This document shows positions 31,441 through 43,644 of a stretch of DNA of 62,280 bases, in pieces. The notes under the pieces were generated by a model. It saw only the letters and a list, made by a program, of their open reading frames with translations, was not told where the DNA came from and searched no databases. Position 1 is the stretch's first letter. Every line of letters starts with the position of its first letter. The stretch is from Chara braunii (lineage: Eukaryota > Streptophyta > Charophyceae > Charales > Characeae): positions 993,821 through 1,056,100 of the forward strand of contig BFEA01000235.1 in the NCBI GenBank assembly GCA_003427395.1, written 5' to 3'. Position numbers and translations under genes: made by a program.

Positions 31441-31770
31441 GAGGAGGTGTGCAGGACTGCGGCCCGCCTCCCTGACTCTCTTATTCGAATAATGGGATCA
31501 TCAGCGAACTCTGTTTTCACTATTTCATTCGGCCGGACCTATGCAACAACCACTTTATTCCGAGGTCCTCAACTGACCATTATTTCGTTGGCTCTGATCA
31601 CTTCCATATTTATATTTATTCGGGGGTCCTCAACTGGGCACTATTTTGTTGGCTCTTATCACTTCCACAATTATTTTTGGTTTTTCTGCGTGGGGCTTAC
31701 GGTTGGGACTTGGCACATGCGATGCCGATCTTATTGGTCCTTGATTCTGTTTATCTACGGCGCAGTGCTC
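31440..31770 (+). repeat. Dispersed repeat family D, copy 2
   Basis: Blocks GCCTCCCTGACTCTCTT, CATTATTTCGTTGGCTCT, GGGGGTCCTCAACTGGGCAC, CGTGGGGCTTACGGTTGGGA and GGTCCTTGATTCTGTTTATC occur in the same order as in the other copies. The central TCCTCAACTGG.CACTATTT block is duplicated here. Confidence 0.7.
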
Positions 31771-33269
31771 GCAATCTGTGTGTATCTTGCAAACTGCATC
31801 CGACCCAAATCTGGTATGCAAAAAAATCTACAATCGTACCTAGCCCCAACTGCAAACAAATATTCTGGCCAACTGTCCAAACTGGATAGCTGGTTTTTGC
31901 AGATTTTCCAAACTGCACCTGACCCAGGCAGAAACCTGAAAAATTAGCCAACTGCAGCCAGCCAGACCAGGACCCAATGGCTGCCCAGACTGGAATAAAG
32001 TTGTAGGCCTATCTGCAGCCAGTGGCAACAATTTTCTGCTCTGCCCAGGTACATTTTTCCTTTTTTTTGTTTTGTGTTCTTTGTGAACTGAAAATTTAAA
32101 TGAACATCATTATTTAGAAGCAATGAGCGCACCAGCGTGGTACGCCCCGTCTCCCCCTCTCTCTCTCTGAGAATGAACCCACTATTCCTGTCCTGCTAGT
32201 TTGCCACCCGCCAACTTACTGAGCTTAGGGGCTTCACAATTTTGAAGTTTGTCTGCTAGCTGCCCCAAGGACGTTTCCCACCCACACAAAGTTGATATGA
32301 CACTCAAACATCTCACACGTGGCTGTAGGATGCCCCAATGTCATTTCCCGCCCCAGGGAATTGAAGTGATGAACTCTAGCATGTTGCTGCCGCAGGTGTT
32401 CCGAAAATGAACGCAAAGACCCTTCATGCAGTTCAGATACATTGACACTGTTTTGTTTCAGCTCTTTGTGTTCCCCACCTTGTTTTTTTTTTTTTTTTTT
32501 TTTTTAANAAAACATTAAGTGCCTTTTATTCTGGGGGCCATCAGTCCGGTTGCTTATCGCTGACAAGCATGAGTTCAAGCACGGAAAAAATGTAGAAAAA
32601 GGGTCAGCCTTGCTGTTCGGTACTACTCGCCTGTCAAGGGGGGGCCTGTTGCGGACCATCCCACCCCCCAAACCATGGCCTCCCCGGGGGTACTTCTGCT
32701 GGCCGAGATATAGCAGAACCCCGTCACGCAGCAGAAAGGTCTCAGGGGGCGGGGCAGGGTGGGGCAGGGCAGGGGTGGTGGCTTCATAGGAGTCTCTTAG
32801 GCCGCTTGTCTCCAATCCTCTTCCTGGTTGCATCTTCTAGTAAGAGGTCTTTACTACTATGAATATCTCTCTCTTGCTGTACCCGTTCTTACACTATAGG
32901 GCCCTTCAAGTTTCCTTTCCTCCCCTCATGCATGTTTTTTGTACAACATTTGATGTTTTTCATTCAGCCTTGGGTGGGCTGCGACGCAGGGCCATTGGTT
33001 AGGAGGCAAAGTTGGACCTACGTGCCCCAGCCCTAAACTCATGCATATATATGTAAATCTATCTATCTATCAATATATTATATCTAAATCTATCTATTTA
33101 TCTATATATATACAGGCCTGTTCGGCTGACCCGACTAATTTTGCAGCCAGTTGTGGCCCGCAGCCAGGCTATGCCACCACCTGGTTGAAACCCAGTTGGG
33201 CCTGCATGTTCCAAAACTGCCACTGGACGGCACCTGTCGGCCGCAGCTGGGCCGGACGGGTTGCAGCCA
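31771..33269. other. Unassigned; T-tract, one N and CATC/CTAT simple repeats
   Basis: The segment includes a T21 tract and an ambiguous base at 32508, a GC-rich block (32635-32770), and TATC/TCTA simple repeats at about 33056-33112. No gene is evident. Confidence 0.5.
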
Positions 33270-34060
33270 CGGCCACTTGATTGCAGGCACTGCTACGGCG
33301 GCACTTCATTTCCCACACGACATCTACTTTATCTACAACCTGGATTTTGTACCAAACAATCATCTACGGTTATGGGAGCTCGATCTGGAAACTCACCCGG
33401 GGTGTTGTATTGTCTTGGTGGTCCTCCCATTCTCCCCAGTTGGCGATGCAAGTGTATCGCGTTGGCGACTGACCAGCCACTCCAGCTGGGGCTCCCTCTC
33501 GAGGCACGTCTTCTGCTGCCTGACCAGCTGCCACAGTCATAGGGTGAGCCAACCTGCACAGCCAAGCCACTCGCAGAGGACCGGACACTTCTCTCACCTG
33601 ATATTTGGTGAAGCGGCCCAACCCACCCTCGATATTCCCACGGTGTGTGGGTCTGCAACCCACCTCCCTAACTCTCTTCTGTGAGTTCTGGCATCATCAG
33701 CGGTGGGACACCAATCGTATCGGTCCTTGATTATGTTCATCTACGGCGGCATTTCGTTTCCCACACGACATCTACTTTATCTACGACCTGGATTTTTTAC
33801 CAAACAATCATCAATGGTTTCGGGAGCTCTATTTGGAAACTCACCTGGGGTGCGGTATTGTCTTCGTGGTCCTCCTGGTCCCTCCAGCTGGTGACGCAAG
33901 TGTTTATAGTGCTGGCGATTGACCAGCCACGCTAGGTTTGGCGAAGCGGCCCCGACTAACCTCTATATTACCCTGTTGTGCAGGCCTGCAACCCACCTCC
34001 CTGACTCTCTTCTGCGAGTACTGACATCATCAGTGGACCCTGTTTTTTACTATTTCATTT
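33270..34060 (+). repeat. Dispersed repeat family D, copies 3 and 4 in tandem
   Basis: CCCACACGACATCTACTTTA with TCTACAACCTGGATTTTGTACC (33310) and CCCACACGACATCTACTTTA with TCTACGACCTGGATTTTTTACC (33760) begin two closely similar units. Each continues with GGGAGCTCGATCTGGAAACT or its variant, GTATTGTCTTSGTGGTCCTCC, GACTGACCAGCCAC, CTGCAACCCACCTCCC and a TCATCAGYG end. The period is about 450 bp. Confidence 0.8.
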
Positions 34061-35640
34061 AATTGGACCTGTGCACTACGACGTCCTACCCTTTTTCCTT
34101 TTTTTCTCCAGAATTGTCGTATTCACTCATTTGCTTCCAGTGGAGTTCGAACTACCAGTAGGCCAGTTGGTACGATGTCCTACTTTCCTATTCACGCCTT
34201 CGTCAATTTTTTTTATTATCTTTCTAGCTTTTTTGAAAACTCTTTTTATGTTTTAGGAGGGCTTTCCGGCTGCCTGCTGCACTGAGCAAGGGCTTGGGGC
34301 AGGGTCCCACGACCGGTAGCAGCATGGTAAGAGCTGTGTTCCACCCACCCGCCAAATGTAACATTGTCGAATGAATATTACCACGTTTTGCCGCACTTTA
34401 CATTCATTTATGCGCTTGGCGAGTCATAGAACTCGACCCTATGTTCATATGTAAGCTAATTGACTTCCAGCCGTCCAGATGACCGATCTCCACGGCTCAT
34501 TGTCAAGCGCATCACATTCGAAGGAGCCAGTCCGGTTGTGGGACCGTGTCCCTCAGCCACTCTTCTCCCTCGTAACACAGTCCAACTCTGGTTTGTTGTA
34601 ACAATAGTGAAGTGTGCTCCCGACACTCCGATCCGGACCTCCATTGACTGGTCCATATTCAAGCTACGATTTCCTGGACCGAATCGGGCGGCATATATAA
34701 AGCGTCATACGCCGCCACAAACCGTTAATGATGATGACTAACTACTACTACTATGCCCTATTCTTCCCTAACCTACTTTCTTCGGGCGCTCCCGAAGTGC
34801 CTACATGAGGACGTTTCCGTTTCACACGTCCCCGTGAGCACGTGAACCATCGATATCGTCTCTGCGATACCGTTTGCCCATGTGGATTGTCGGAACGCTG
34901 TTTCGGTTTTCTTTTTATTTTTCGGTATTTTGGGAAAGTTGTTTTGACCACCCTTCATGACCACCTCCCACGCGTCCCCACCGTACCCTCCGGGTCCGGC
35001 CGGTGGACCGCGCTCGCATGGCGTAGTGCGTCGGAATGGACCCAACCACCCAGATTGGAAGGGCAGGTGTGCTGCTAACGCGGAGGCCACGCTGTGACGC
35101 TGGTGCTATTGTGTGCCCCTGCCCAGGATCTACGCATGGGGAGCTGAAAGATTGGCCTATCCAAAGTTGGCAAACCAACCATATCTAGGATGTTGATGTC
35201 CCCAGTCTCAGAAGGGAGGCGCTTCATTGAATGCCAGAAAAGATGTCCTTCCCTCCTCCCTTGGTTGGTTCCCCCTACCCTCGTCTTCCCTTGAATCCAT
35301 CTTGACATCCTTCCCCTCCCGCAAAAGTTTAGGGTGTTGTAGAGGCCAATTACTCGGCACACATTGATTGTTGGAAGCGGTCAGCCGTGGTCGCTCTGAG
35401 GAGGCAAGGCCAACACCCATCCCATCCTCACGTCAATACTGCTAGCGAATCCCCTACCCTACTATCCTACCTCAGTGTGACCAACACTGAGGACCATCAC
35501 CCTACCAGTATCGAGGGGGACTTGGATCGAACAGTAGTGACATGCATCAGGGCTAGCGACCCAACCCTGGTTAAAGCATAGTTGAACGAGCCTCGTCGTA
35601 CGGGTACTTTGGACGCCAGGCTCAAACAATCACCTATTGA
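34061..35640. other. Unassigned intergenic sequence
   Basis: Frames of 60-105 codons occur on both strands with no recognisable domain. Near 34340-34440 CCACCCACCCGCCAAATG and GCGCTTGGCGAGTCATAG hint at a very decayed family-C palindrome. Nothing else is supported. Confidence 0.4.
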
Positions 35641-35641
35641 C

Positions 35642-35893
35642 CCCTAAATTGACCAACTAGTAACTCACGCCCTCTACTCTCCCACCACAGACCTAGCTTT
35701 ATATTTAATGCGGGGTACTTATCATCGAGACGCCTATCATCATCACCAGTTAGAGCCGACCAAGCCAACCAGTGACTCACGCCCTCTACTCTCCCACCAC
35801 AGACCGTAACTGTATATTTAAGGCAGGGTACTTATCATCGAGATGCCTATCATCATTATCATTTGATCGTGACCTCTACCCAACCCTTATGTA

Positions 35894-35936
<43 letters not shown>

Positions 35937-36048
35937 CCCCTAAGTTCACGAACTAGTAACTCACGCCTCTCCCACCACAGACCTAGCTGTATATTTAATG
36001 CGGGGTACTTATCATCGAGACGCCTATCATCATCACCAGTTAGATCCC
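35642..36048. repeat. ~115-bp tandem repeat (family E), three copies with (GT)n
   Basis: Each unit carries AACTCACGCCCTCTACTCTC, CCACCACAGACCTAGCTRTA, GGGGTACTTATCATCGAGAC and GCCTATCATCATCACCAGTT. Units lie at about 35642, 35758 and 35936; a (GT)n tract (about 35898-35935) separates the second and third. A fourth copy lies at 49637-49760, beyond the LTR element, which therefore inserted inside this array. Confidence 0.85.
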
Positions 36049-36052
36049 ACCA
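36049..36052 (+). repeat. Target site duplication, left (ACCA)
   Basis: ACCA precedes the LTR's first TG, and ACCA follows the last CA at 49637-49640. A 4-bp duplication is within the range for Ty3/gypsy integration. With only four bases, chance cannot be excluded. Confidence 0.6.
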
Positions 36053-39000
36053 TGTGACGCGCCAACTTCCGGACCTGCGCCATCTTCCCCCCCCCTCCCC
36101 CTCCCCCCCCCTCCTTTTTTTGTGTGATCTTTTGCAGCCAAGGCAAGGAGACCCCTCTCTGCATTTTCAATGGATCGATGCGCATTACTCTAGGCCTAAC
36201 CCTTGTCATTTGATCGGGTTTTGGAATTTCATCTTTTCGCAATTCGAGAAATACATGGAATTGCGCACCTTAGCTAGTGCGCTAGAATTTGGCTTGACGG
36301 TTAGGAATTTCGGAATAAGCGGGACCCGACGTGTCCTTTTTGTTCATGAATGATCTTGGCTTCACATCGAAAAATTCTGCGAATTCTTGTGTGAAGCTGA
36401 ATAGACATAAGACTTTTTCCCTCGTTCACTCTACGTGCGGGACTGGTGATTTTCAATTTTGAATTACCGTAGGATTCTGAATGGGTTGTAACTCTTCGGT
36501 GCCCTTTTGCTTTTGTGTCGGTGCCATGCATGCGAGCTCTCCAACCNCCCCCCCCCCCCCNCTCTCTGGTTCCCCCGATACCTTTGGCACTCTCTTCTTC
36601 TCGCTCTGTTTCTCTTTCTCCCTTTCTCTTTGTAACCGTTTTTCCATCTCTGCTTTGCCTTGCACGCCTTTTCTCTTTCTTGATCGCCTGGATCTTGGCT
36701 CCGTGCCGCGTTATCCCTTCTTCTTCCCGCTCTAATCCTTGCGCCGGAATACTCTGTCGACTTCCTCCTCCTCCCCTCTAGCCCAGGAGACGCGCCGTAT
36801 AAGCGCTCACGCGCCTATGGGGCAAAAGGCATGAAGCGTAAAATACGCTGAAGAATTAATACTCAGACGATTGATTCTTACTCTTCTTTATTTACCCCTA
36901 GCCACAAGTCATCCCCGTATTTTGCCACATACGTGGGTTCGGTCCTCCAAGGCCCGTTAGGACTCTCTTCAACCTGCTCATGGCTAGATCACCCGGTTTC
37001 GGGTCAAATTGATACAACTATTTTACGCCTACACCTAAGGGTTTAAGCTTGCTGTATCAATTTACTCGCTGACCCATTATGCAAAAGGTACGCCGTTAAT
37101 GTTTGCAGATCCATCATCCATTGATTGATGATGCATCTTTCAGCCTTCGACTGATTGCTTGCATCGGGTTTCAGGTTTACTATTTCACTCCCTTTCTTAG
37201 GGTTCTTTTCACCTTAGTAAGAAGGAAATTCCTAATACACGACGGTTCTGATTGGCTACGACCGGGATCCGAAGGACCGACATGGCTTTCGGCGGGCGAT
37301 TATCCCTGAACCTTCCCCTACCCCTCCCTACCTCAGTCATAATCCTTCCTAGCATCTAGCTCCTTTTCCGCAACTATAAATTCTGCAAGCGCTCCCGAAA
37401 ATCTTTCTCTCAACAAATCAGCCAGCTTCCGGGAAGTAGTGGCTAGGTGGTACGTGTGAAGGTGCGAGTCGAAAAATCCTGACGAGCTGACTATAGCCCT
37501 GACGGCTGTGCGCTGGATCGCTCGACGAACTGTGGGGTTCAGGCAAGACCGGGCAGAGACTAAGTCGGCGGGGTGACGATCGCTGTGGTGGGAGTAGCAC
37601 ATGACGGCCGGGATTGTCAGTGTCGGTGTGAGGTTTGAGAAGAAGGTTGAGTGGATGAACGGACTAGGGCCGCGGTGAAATTTTATAGTGGATGCGCCTA
37701 TTTCTGTCTCAGAGTACAAGTTGTCGAGCGTGAGTTCCGTTCACCTGGCATTTGAGCTGGAATCTTTCGACAAGGGCATCATACTTTTTCGTGTGTAATT
37801 CGCCTCTCTCGCACCTCATTGCTATTATATGTCTGCCACAATGAATGAATTATGATGATCTCTCTCCTACTTCGACACGTGCATGCCAGAGAGAAGGTTT
37901 ACCGACCCCCCAATTTTCACCCTCATTTATAAGAAAACCAAAGGGTCATTTTAACTATACTTTACATCAATCTGTAGAGTGCACTTCTTACTAACATATT
38001 GTAAAACAAAAACCAAAAACCAAAAAAAAAACATATAAAACAGCAAGCCAAAAATGCACTTTCATGAAATTTCACCAAAAACCGAAAAAAAAAATTGAAA
38101 ATATATAAAACAGCAAGCCAAAAATGCACTTTCATGAAATTTCACCAACATTTCAATTTGTCGATTTTTACAATTTTCAGCACTGGCCACAACAACCATC
38201 TCCAGGAACCCAACAAACACCAAACTTGACACATACTGACCTTGAGCAAAAACAAAACAGGGCAAAAAAAAAAAAAAAAAAAAAAAAAAACCATGATCCT
38301 CACTACACTTTTCATGGTGATGAAGGTTACCCTAGGGATGAAAAGTGAGGGTACCTGTTAACCATTTGTGATGAAGACTTGTGTGAGCAGGTTGATAGAA
38401 CTGATGAAATGTGGGGTTGGATTGACCAAATGAAAGATGCATGATTAGGGAGAATCTGGTGTTTTGCTTTGCTTTTGCCATGTGGACCGATCACCCAATC
38501 CGACGGGGCGCCGAGTCCCCATACCTTCACCTTGCCCCTTCTCGTACAACAAGGAAAGGACACGTGTATGCGAGTGGGATGTACGAGAAGCCGTCGCCAA
38601 GATCGGTGGGCGTTATTACTTTCCACCCGAGACCCAATGCTCCGGATACGTTGTGCGAGATTCGTAATTATGGATACTCACTTTTCGCCTTATTCGTTGT
38701 TATTGCCATTTAATGAGTTGATCATCATCCCGTGGGCGGCGGTGGCACCTCATTGGCCTAACACTCTGTGTAGCGACTCTCGTCGTACCGAGCGTTACCA
38801 CAAACATAGGGAGAGAACCACCCGATTAGGCCCTCCACGTCGGATTCAGAGTTGTGTAGTGAGTGCCGACGAGATCTCATCCGAAAACGGGATACCACGT
38901 GTATGCCCTCCCCCTTTCATTCGAAACGACAAGCAACGGCTCGCTGGGAAGTACATCGATACTTTTTGGATTGAATTCCTCATTGCCGTAAGAACCTGCA

Positions 39001-39197
39001 CACACTCTTTTCCTTAGATCACGCGGCGACGGACCTTTTTTTACTGAAGTCGGACCAACACGGAGGATTTCAGTTCCGTTTGTGTCCCCACACTCAATTT
39101 TCCCCCAAATCCTTGGCACACCCCATTTTTGTTGTTTTTCCCGCGCCTTTCCGCGAACCAAAACACTCCGACCGGAAGACGGCGCAGGGCGTAAGGT
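36053..39197 (+). repeat. 5' LTR of the Ty3/gypsy element
   Basis: Starts TGTGACGCGCCAACTTCCGG and aligns along its length with 47624-49636. It is about 3.1 kb against 2.0 kb for the 3' LTR because it carries three extra blocks: about 36447-36775, 36803-37222 and 37892-38362. The third includes an A29 tract and a 68-bp duplication (AAACAGCAAGCCAAAAATGC). The right end lacks the GAGCGTCACA terminus seen in the 3' LTR, with GTAAGGT meeting the primer site instead. Two Ns (36547, 36561) sit in a C tract. Confidence 0.85.
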
Positions 39198-39210
39198 TGG
39201 TATCGGAGCC
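39198..39210 (+). promoter_or_regulatory. Primer binding site (tRNA-Met type)
   Basis: TGGTATCGGAGCC directly follows the 5' LTR. It differs by one base from TGGTATCAGAGC, the complement of the initiator tRNA-Met 3' end that primes many plant LTR elements. Confidence 0.8.
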
Positions 39211-39279
39211 GACACGTGTTGATTATAACATTAGTAAAGCGAGCTGGCGAGAGGAAGATCGGCAAACCGATCTAATCGG

Positions 39280-40970
39280 TTGAGTCCTTCCGCCACTCGA
39301 CAAAGGTCAGCAAAAGCTCGATCGGAAATGCCCATGGCTAACACCAATGGAACGGCTCCCCGGGTGATGGTGAGCATCCCCGCCACTTTCCCGTTTTACC
39401 CCAATGATACTCATCCCGAAGCATGGCTCGAAGCCGTACAAGCTCAGGGGTATGGCGCTGAGGATCTTCCTCGCATCATCACCCTACTCCTTAGAAACAC
39501 TGCTCATGATTGGTTCAAAAGGCACAGGTGGGTAGATTGGGATACCTTTAAGAGAGCGTTCCTAGCAAGTTTTGATGATGTCAGTGAGGATGCTGCATAG
39601 TTTGTGTTAAAAACCCAACCTCAGAAACCCGGAGAGTTGCTACATGACTTTGTGGATCGGTTTCAAACCACGCTAGATAAATTAGGACAGGAAGAAACCG
39701 CTGCTCGAGACTTGTTCATCGATCATTTCCACAACCCAGTGCTAAAGGCGAAACTACAAAAAAAGGTTCCCCCAAAGACGAACCAGCTACCCGCCATTAT
39801 TGCTAAAGCATTCGAACTGGATTTACTGGATACACGAAATACATTAGTCAGGGGGATGAAGACATCTTGGACACGATACAGGATGTAGCTGCCAAAAGGC
39901 GTTTGTGGCTCCGAGCGGTGGGGCGATTTTACCCTCGCCCGGATCACGATTATCAGGATGGACCGCCCCAGAACCCAGCACCACGTCTCTTATCCTCTGC
40001 TGCTCCTTCTCCAAAGATGGTGCCTGTAAATACTGTCATTCCCTAGACTGCTGCATCTGTACCCATCACCAATCTGCATTTGGCTCAGATGATTCATACC
40101 GCCACGACCAAACAATCCGAGTGGATGAGCAATCTCGTCCAAATGCAGACTTCTCAGATGGATTGATTAAAGTAAATCTTGACAAAGCTAATGAGTACTA
40201 ACTCGAGTTCTTCGCGTCCCGCTCGTCCTTCGTATCCCTTACTGACTGCTCCTCAAGCTCCCTCTGCCCCACACCCTGTGGCCAACCCAACAAACAGGAT
40301 TGAATGCTACAACTATAAGCGACCCGGACACTTTATGTGGGATTGCCCCTTGCCAAAACGAAATCAACCTTCGCCTGCAGCCACGCCTATCACTCTGAAC
40401 CAAGAACGGGTGGCCACGCTGTTGGAGACAACAAGAGAAAGGGAGCCTAGCTCTTTCTCTACAGAGCCATCTTCTTCGTCCGAACCCATCGCATCCACTT
40501 CGGGATCATCTTCCGAAGCAGACGATGTTGTTGATCCAACAAAATATCTCAAAGTAGCACGACTGATCGGAGCAATCCGACCTGGCAAAGACGAACTCGA
40601 ATGGGTTGAACGGGGATCCAAACCCGGTCCTCAGTTTCGAACAAGAGAAATTGACGTTCTACAGACACTCAAACAATTGGGTATCCAAGTCCCTGTCCCG
40701 GTGGGTCATTTGCTGACCATATCGGAGGCAGTGAATGACAAACTTCTTCAAAAATGCCAAAAAAAAAAGAAACGATTCACGTACCAACGTGTTCACAAGA
40801 TGCTGATGAAAGAAAAGGATGACGAAGTAAAAGTAAACTCTCCTCCATCGGAACCGATACCCACCGTGAACGTGTTCGACGTACCTGGTACTACTCAGGT
40901 CGCCACCATCTCGTATGCAGAGAAAAATCACTTTGTCCGTGTTCGATCTGTTTTATGGAAGAGTGCATAA
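39280..40970 (+). pseudogene. Ty3/gypsy gag (capsid and zinc knuckle), broken
   Basis: The likely start is the ATG at 39328, just inside an open frame from 39280. The capsid region has FYPNDTHPEAWLEAVQAQGY and WFKRHRWVDWDTFKRAFLAS (retrotransposon gag domain), then KPGELLHDFVDRFQTTLDKL. The nucleocapsid end shows IECYNYKRPGHFMWDCP, a CCHC knuckle in which the second Cys is Tyr. Lesions: TAG at 39598-39600, a stop and frame change near 39886, further stops near 40046 and 40162-40170, and TAA at 40968-40970. A frame-0 reading of 39890-40180 restores gag-like sequence (VGRFYPRPDHDYQDGPPQN). Confidence 0.85.
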
Positions 40971-41690
40971 TGTAATTGTGAAGTGTGGGGTAAACCGTTC
41001 AATGCTCTCGTTGATACCGGATCATCTGCTGTGGCGATGTCCTTGGAAACCATCCGAAAAACTGGACGATTGAATTCGATCCTTCCCTTGGCTGGAAAAG
41101 ACAACTACGTCTTTACCGATGAAGAAACCATGAATATAGTAGGAATCATCGAAAATGTAGTCGTCAAGGTAGGACGAGTACATGTCCTGGTTAACGCGTT
41201 AGTCATTGACGTGGAGTCATACTCAATGCTGTTAGGCTTGCCTTCGGCGATGGCTGTGGGTGCGAGGAGGCATTTCGATTCCAAACAACTTATCCTTATG
41301 CACACTGAAGGGAAGCCTCAGACGATGCCACTGCGAGTTTCTACTCAATCGTCGAAGAGAAATTCCCACCTCCCCGATTCGAAGTTCCGGATAGGGATGA
41401 TCCAGACCACGAGTCAAAGAAATCTTTCTAAAAGCAGTGACGTGGACCAACATCCCTCCGATGATGGTGAATATGACGAACAAGATTACCCTGAACTGTT
41501 AAATCACATGCCCACCGAGGAGGAATGGGGTAAATTGGTCGAGTTGTTCACTCACGAGACTAAAGAGGAATTCCGAATGATTCCAACTACCACGCAAACG
41601 TTTGATCTAAAAAAAAAAAAAAACAAGCTTAGTTCTGCTCAACCGTTATCTTTTCTCACATCAACAAAAATACAGGTTCCCACAATGTAA
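40971..41690 (+). pseudogene. Ty3/gypsy aspartic protease and linker
   Basis: FNALVDTGSSAVAMSLETI carries the DTGS active site. MLLGLPSAMAVGARRHFD fits the conserved hydrophobic-Gly segment before the end of the domain. The frame follows directly from the gag TAA. A 13-A run near 41610-41622 lies close to the end of this frame. Confidence 0.85.
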
Positions 41691-42138
41691 TTTCTTGGAG
41701 AACCCATCTTGCAAATTTTGGAGATGGGTGACCTCTTGGAACCCCCTCGTACTCTCTACAAGGGTGCGCTTTCCTTACGAGAGAGATATCAGCAGATGAA
41801 TCAATACATAGATCTTTCTGTCCCTCCACCCAGATCACTACTCACGCAAAACGCTATGATCGCCCTAATTAGAGAAGAGGCGGAACCCCGATCAATGACG
41901 TTCGCGACCTAATGCAGGAAATGGCGCAACTAACGAGGTTAGAAATCGCGGCAAGCACCAGTGACCCCGACATCGACGTCGAAGCTAAAGAAACTCAGAT
42001 GATCAGCCCGATTGAATCACATATGCTCGCCACCGTTTTTTCAGTGTGGACCAGTAGCTCTATGCTCTCTAGCATCGACAGTAAACGACCACTGGGTCCA
42101 GATTGGATCAATATACAACTTGACATTTTGATCGACCA
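41691..42138 (+). pseudogene. pol linker between protease and RT, frameshifted
   Basis: Two short open frames, 41709-41912 and 41912-42142, carry charged sequence with no motif of their own (ALSLRERYQQMNQYIDLSV; MAQLTRLEIAASTSDPDIDV). They are colinear with the spacer before RT in related elements. Confidence 0.6.
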
Positions 42139-43190
42139 ATGATTACCTTACCCTGTCACATTCCACGAGAGATCCGCAAGTCCCTGATTGATGTATTGCA
42201 TGGATATGTTATGGTATTGAGCGTACACGATAACGATATTGGGTTGTCAAACGTGATTGAACACGCAATCCTCACCGGGGATCATCAACCGGTTAGCTTC
42301 ACTCCCTATCGGTACTCGCCGACGCAACGATTGGTTGCGTTCCAAAGGGTGAAGGAGTTTGAAGCTAACGGATGGATTGAGCCCACCATCGGACCTTGGT
42401 CATTCCCTGTGGTCATCGTACCAAAAAAAACGAGAGGAATTCGTACATGCATTGATTATCGAAAGTTGAATGACATCCCGATTAAGGATGTGTACCCCCT
42501 CCCCCGGATTAATGAGTTGTTGGATGCTATTGGGTGTGCTCGATTTTTTAGCAAGTTTGATGTCTGGCATGGATTGCACCATCTCCTTGTTCGAGAGGAA
42601 GATCATTCGGAAACGACCTTTTTTCTTTTCAAAGGAACTTGGCAATGGATCAAATGCCCAATGAGAATTTGCAATGCCCCAGCCATGTTTCAACGTGCGA
42701 TGAATGTTGCTTTCCAGAACTTCGTGCGAAAACACGGTTGGCGTAGAGCATTATTAATTATTGTGTGATTGTATATATGAATGATATTTTAGTATATTCG
42801 AGTACTTACGAAGGGCACATACAATACATTGAATGGACATTGCACGCGCTGAAGGACGTTGGATTTAAGGTGGCTCTCAAGAAGTGCCAGTTTTTCCTCA
42901 CGAAAATCTCCTTCCTCGGCCACGTGGTTACGAACAAGGGTTTGCTGCCAGAGCCTCAAAAGGTGGCAACGGTGAAAGACGCGCCGGTGCCGACATCAGT
43001 GACACAAGTACACACCTTTTTGGGACTGGCATCATACTATTGGAGGTTCATCAAAGGGTTTGCAGCGATTGCGGGACCACTCACGAACTTGTTAAAAAAA
43101 GGATCAGCCGTTGATCTGGACCCCGCAGTGGGATCGGGCCTTTCGAGAACTCAAGGCGGCTCTGAACTCGGCCCTGGTCCTCATAAGACC
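42139..43190 (+). pseudogene. Ty3/gypsy reverse transcriptase, inactivated
   Basis: WIEPTIGPWSFPVVIVPKKT, RTCIDYRKLNDIPIKDVYPL, FSKFDVWHGLHHLLVREEDH and MRICNAPAMFQRAMN are RT blocks in order. After a frame change near 42760 come VYMNDILVYSSTYEGHI and SFLGHVVTNKGLLPEPQK. The catalytic YxDD box reads YMND (about 42774-42785), so its first Asp is Asn. FLGLASYYWRFIKGFAAIAG is the usual RT/RNase H junction. Confidence 0.9.
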
Positions 43191-43644
43191 GGACCCGGAA
43201 AAACCTTTTGTCCTCCTCATCAATTGGCAGCCCGAGACGATCTCAACAATCTTGGCCTAGAAGGGACCTGATGGCCTGGAACACGTGGTGGAATACGCGT
43301 CCAAATCGATACCTTCCTGCAAGCGGAACTACTCTGCTCCGACAGGAGAATACTACGCGGCATTGTGGGGAATCAGTCACTTCTGAGCTTACTTATATGG
43401 CCGAAAGTTCATATTGGTAACCGATCATGAACCACTAATGGCCCTGAAGAAGTCCAAAGATTATTCGGGTATGATAAGACGATGGGCTACCATGCTGCAG
43501 AACATGGACTTTGACATTCGTCATCGGAAACATGAGAGACACGGCAACGCAGATGGACTGACACGATTGCACCGACCCGACAAAGTACCCAAGAGTGAGG
43601 AAGTGACACTGTGGCATGACCCGGAGCCGAAAAACGAGCCTTAG
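43191..43644 (+). pseudogene. Ty3/gypsy RNase H, inactivated
   Basis: PFVLLINWQPETISTILA aligns with the start of RNase H, but the first catalytic Asp position is Asn (about 43222). HVVEYASKSIPSCKRNYSAP, FILVTDHEPLMALKKSKD and IRHRKHERHGNADGLTRL follow. In-frame stops lie at about 43258, 43384 and 43642. Confidence 0.88.

Noticed and set aside
38464-39402. ORFs within the 5' LTR and the matching ones at 48854-49402 as genes
   Set aside because: They are parallel copies of LTR sequence; the frames differ by indels between the two LTRs, which argues against coding constraint.
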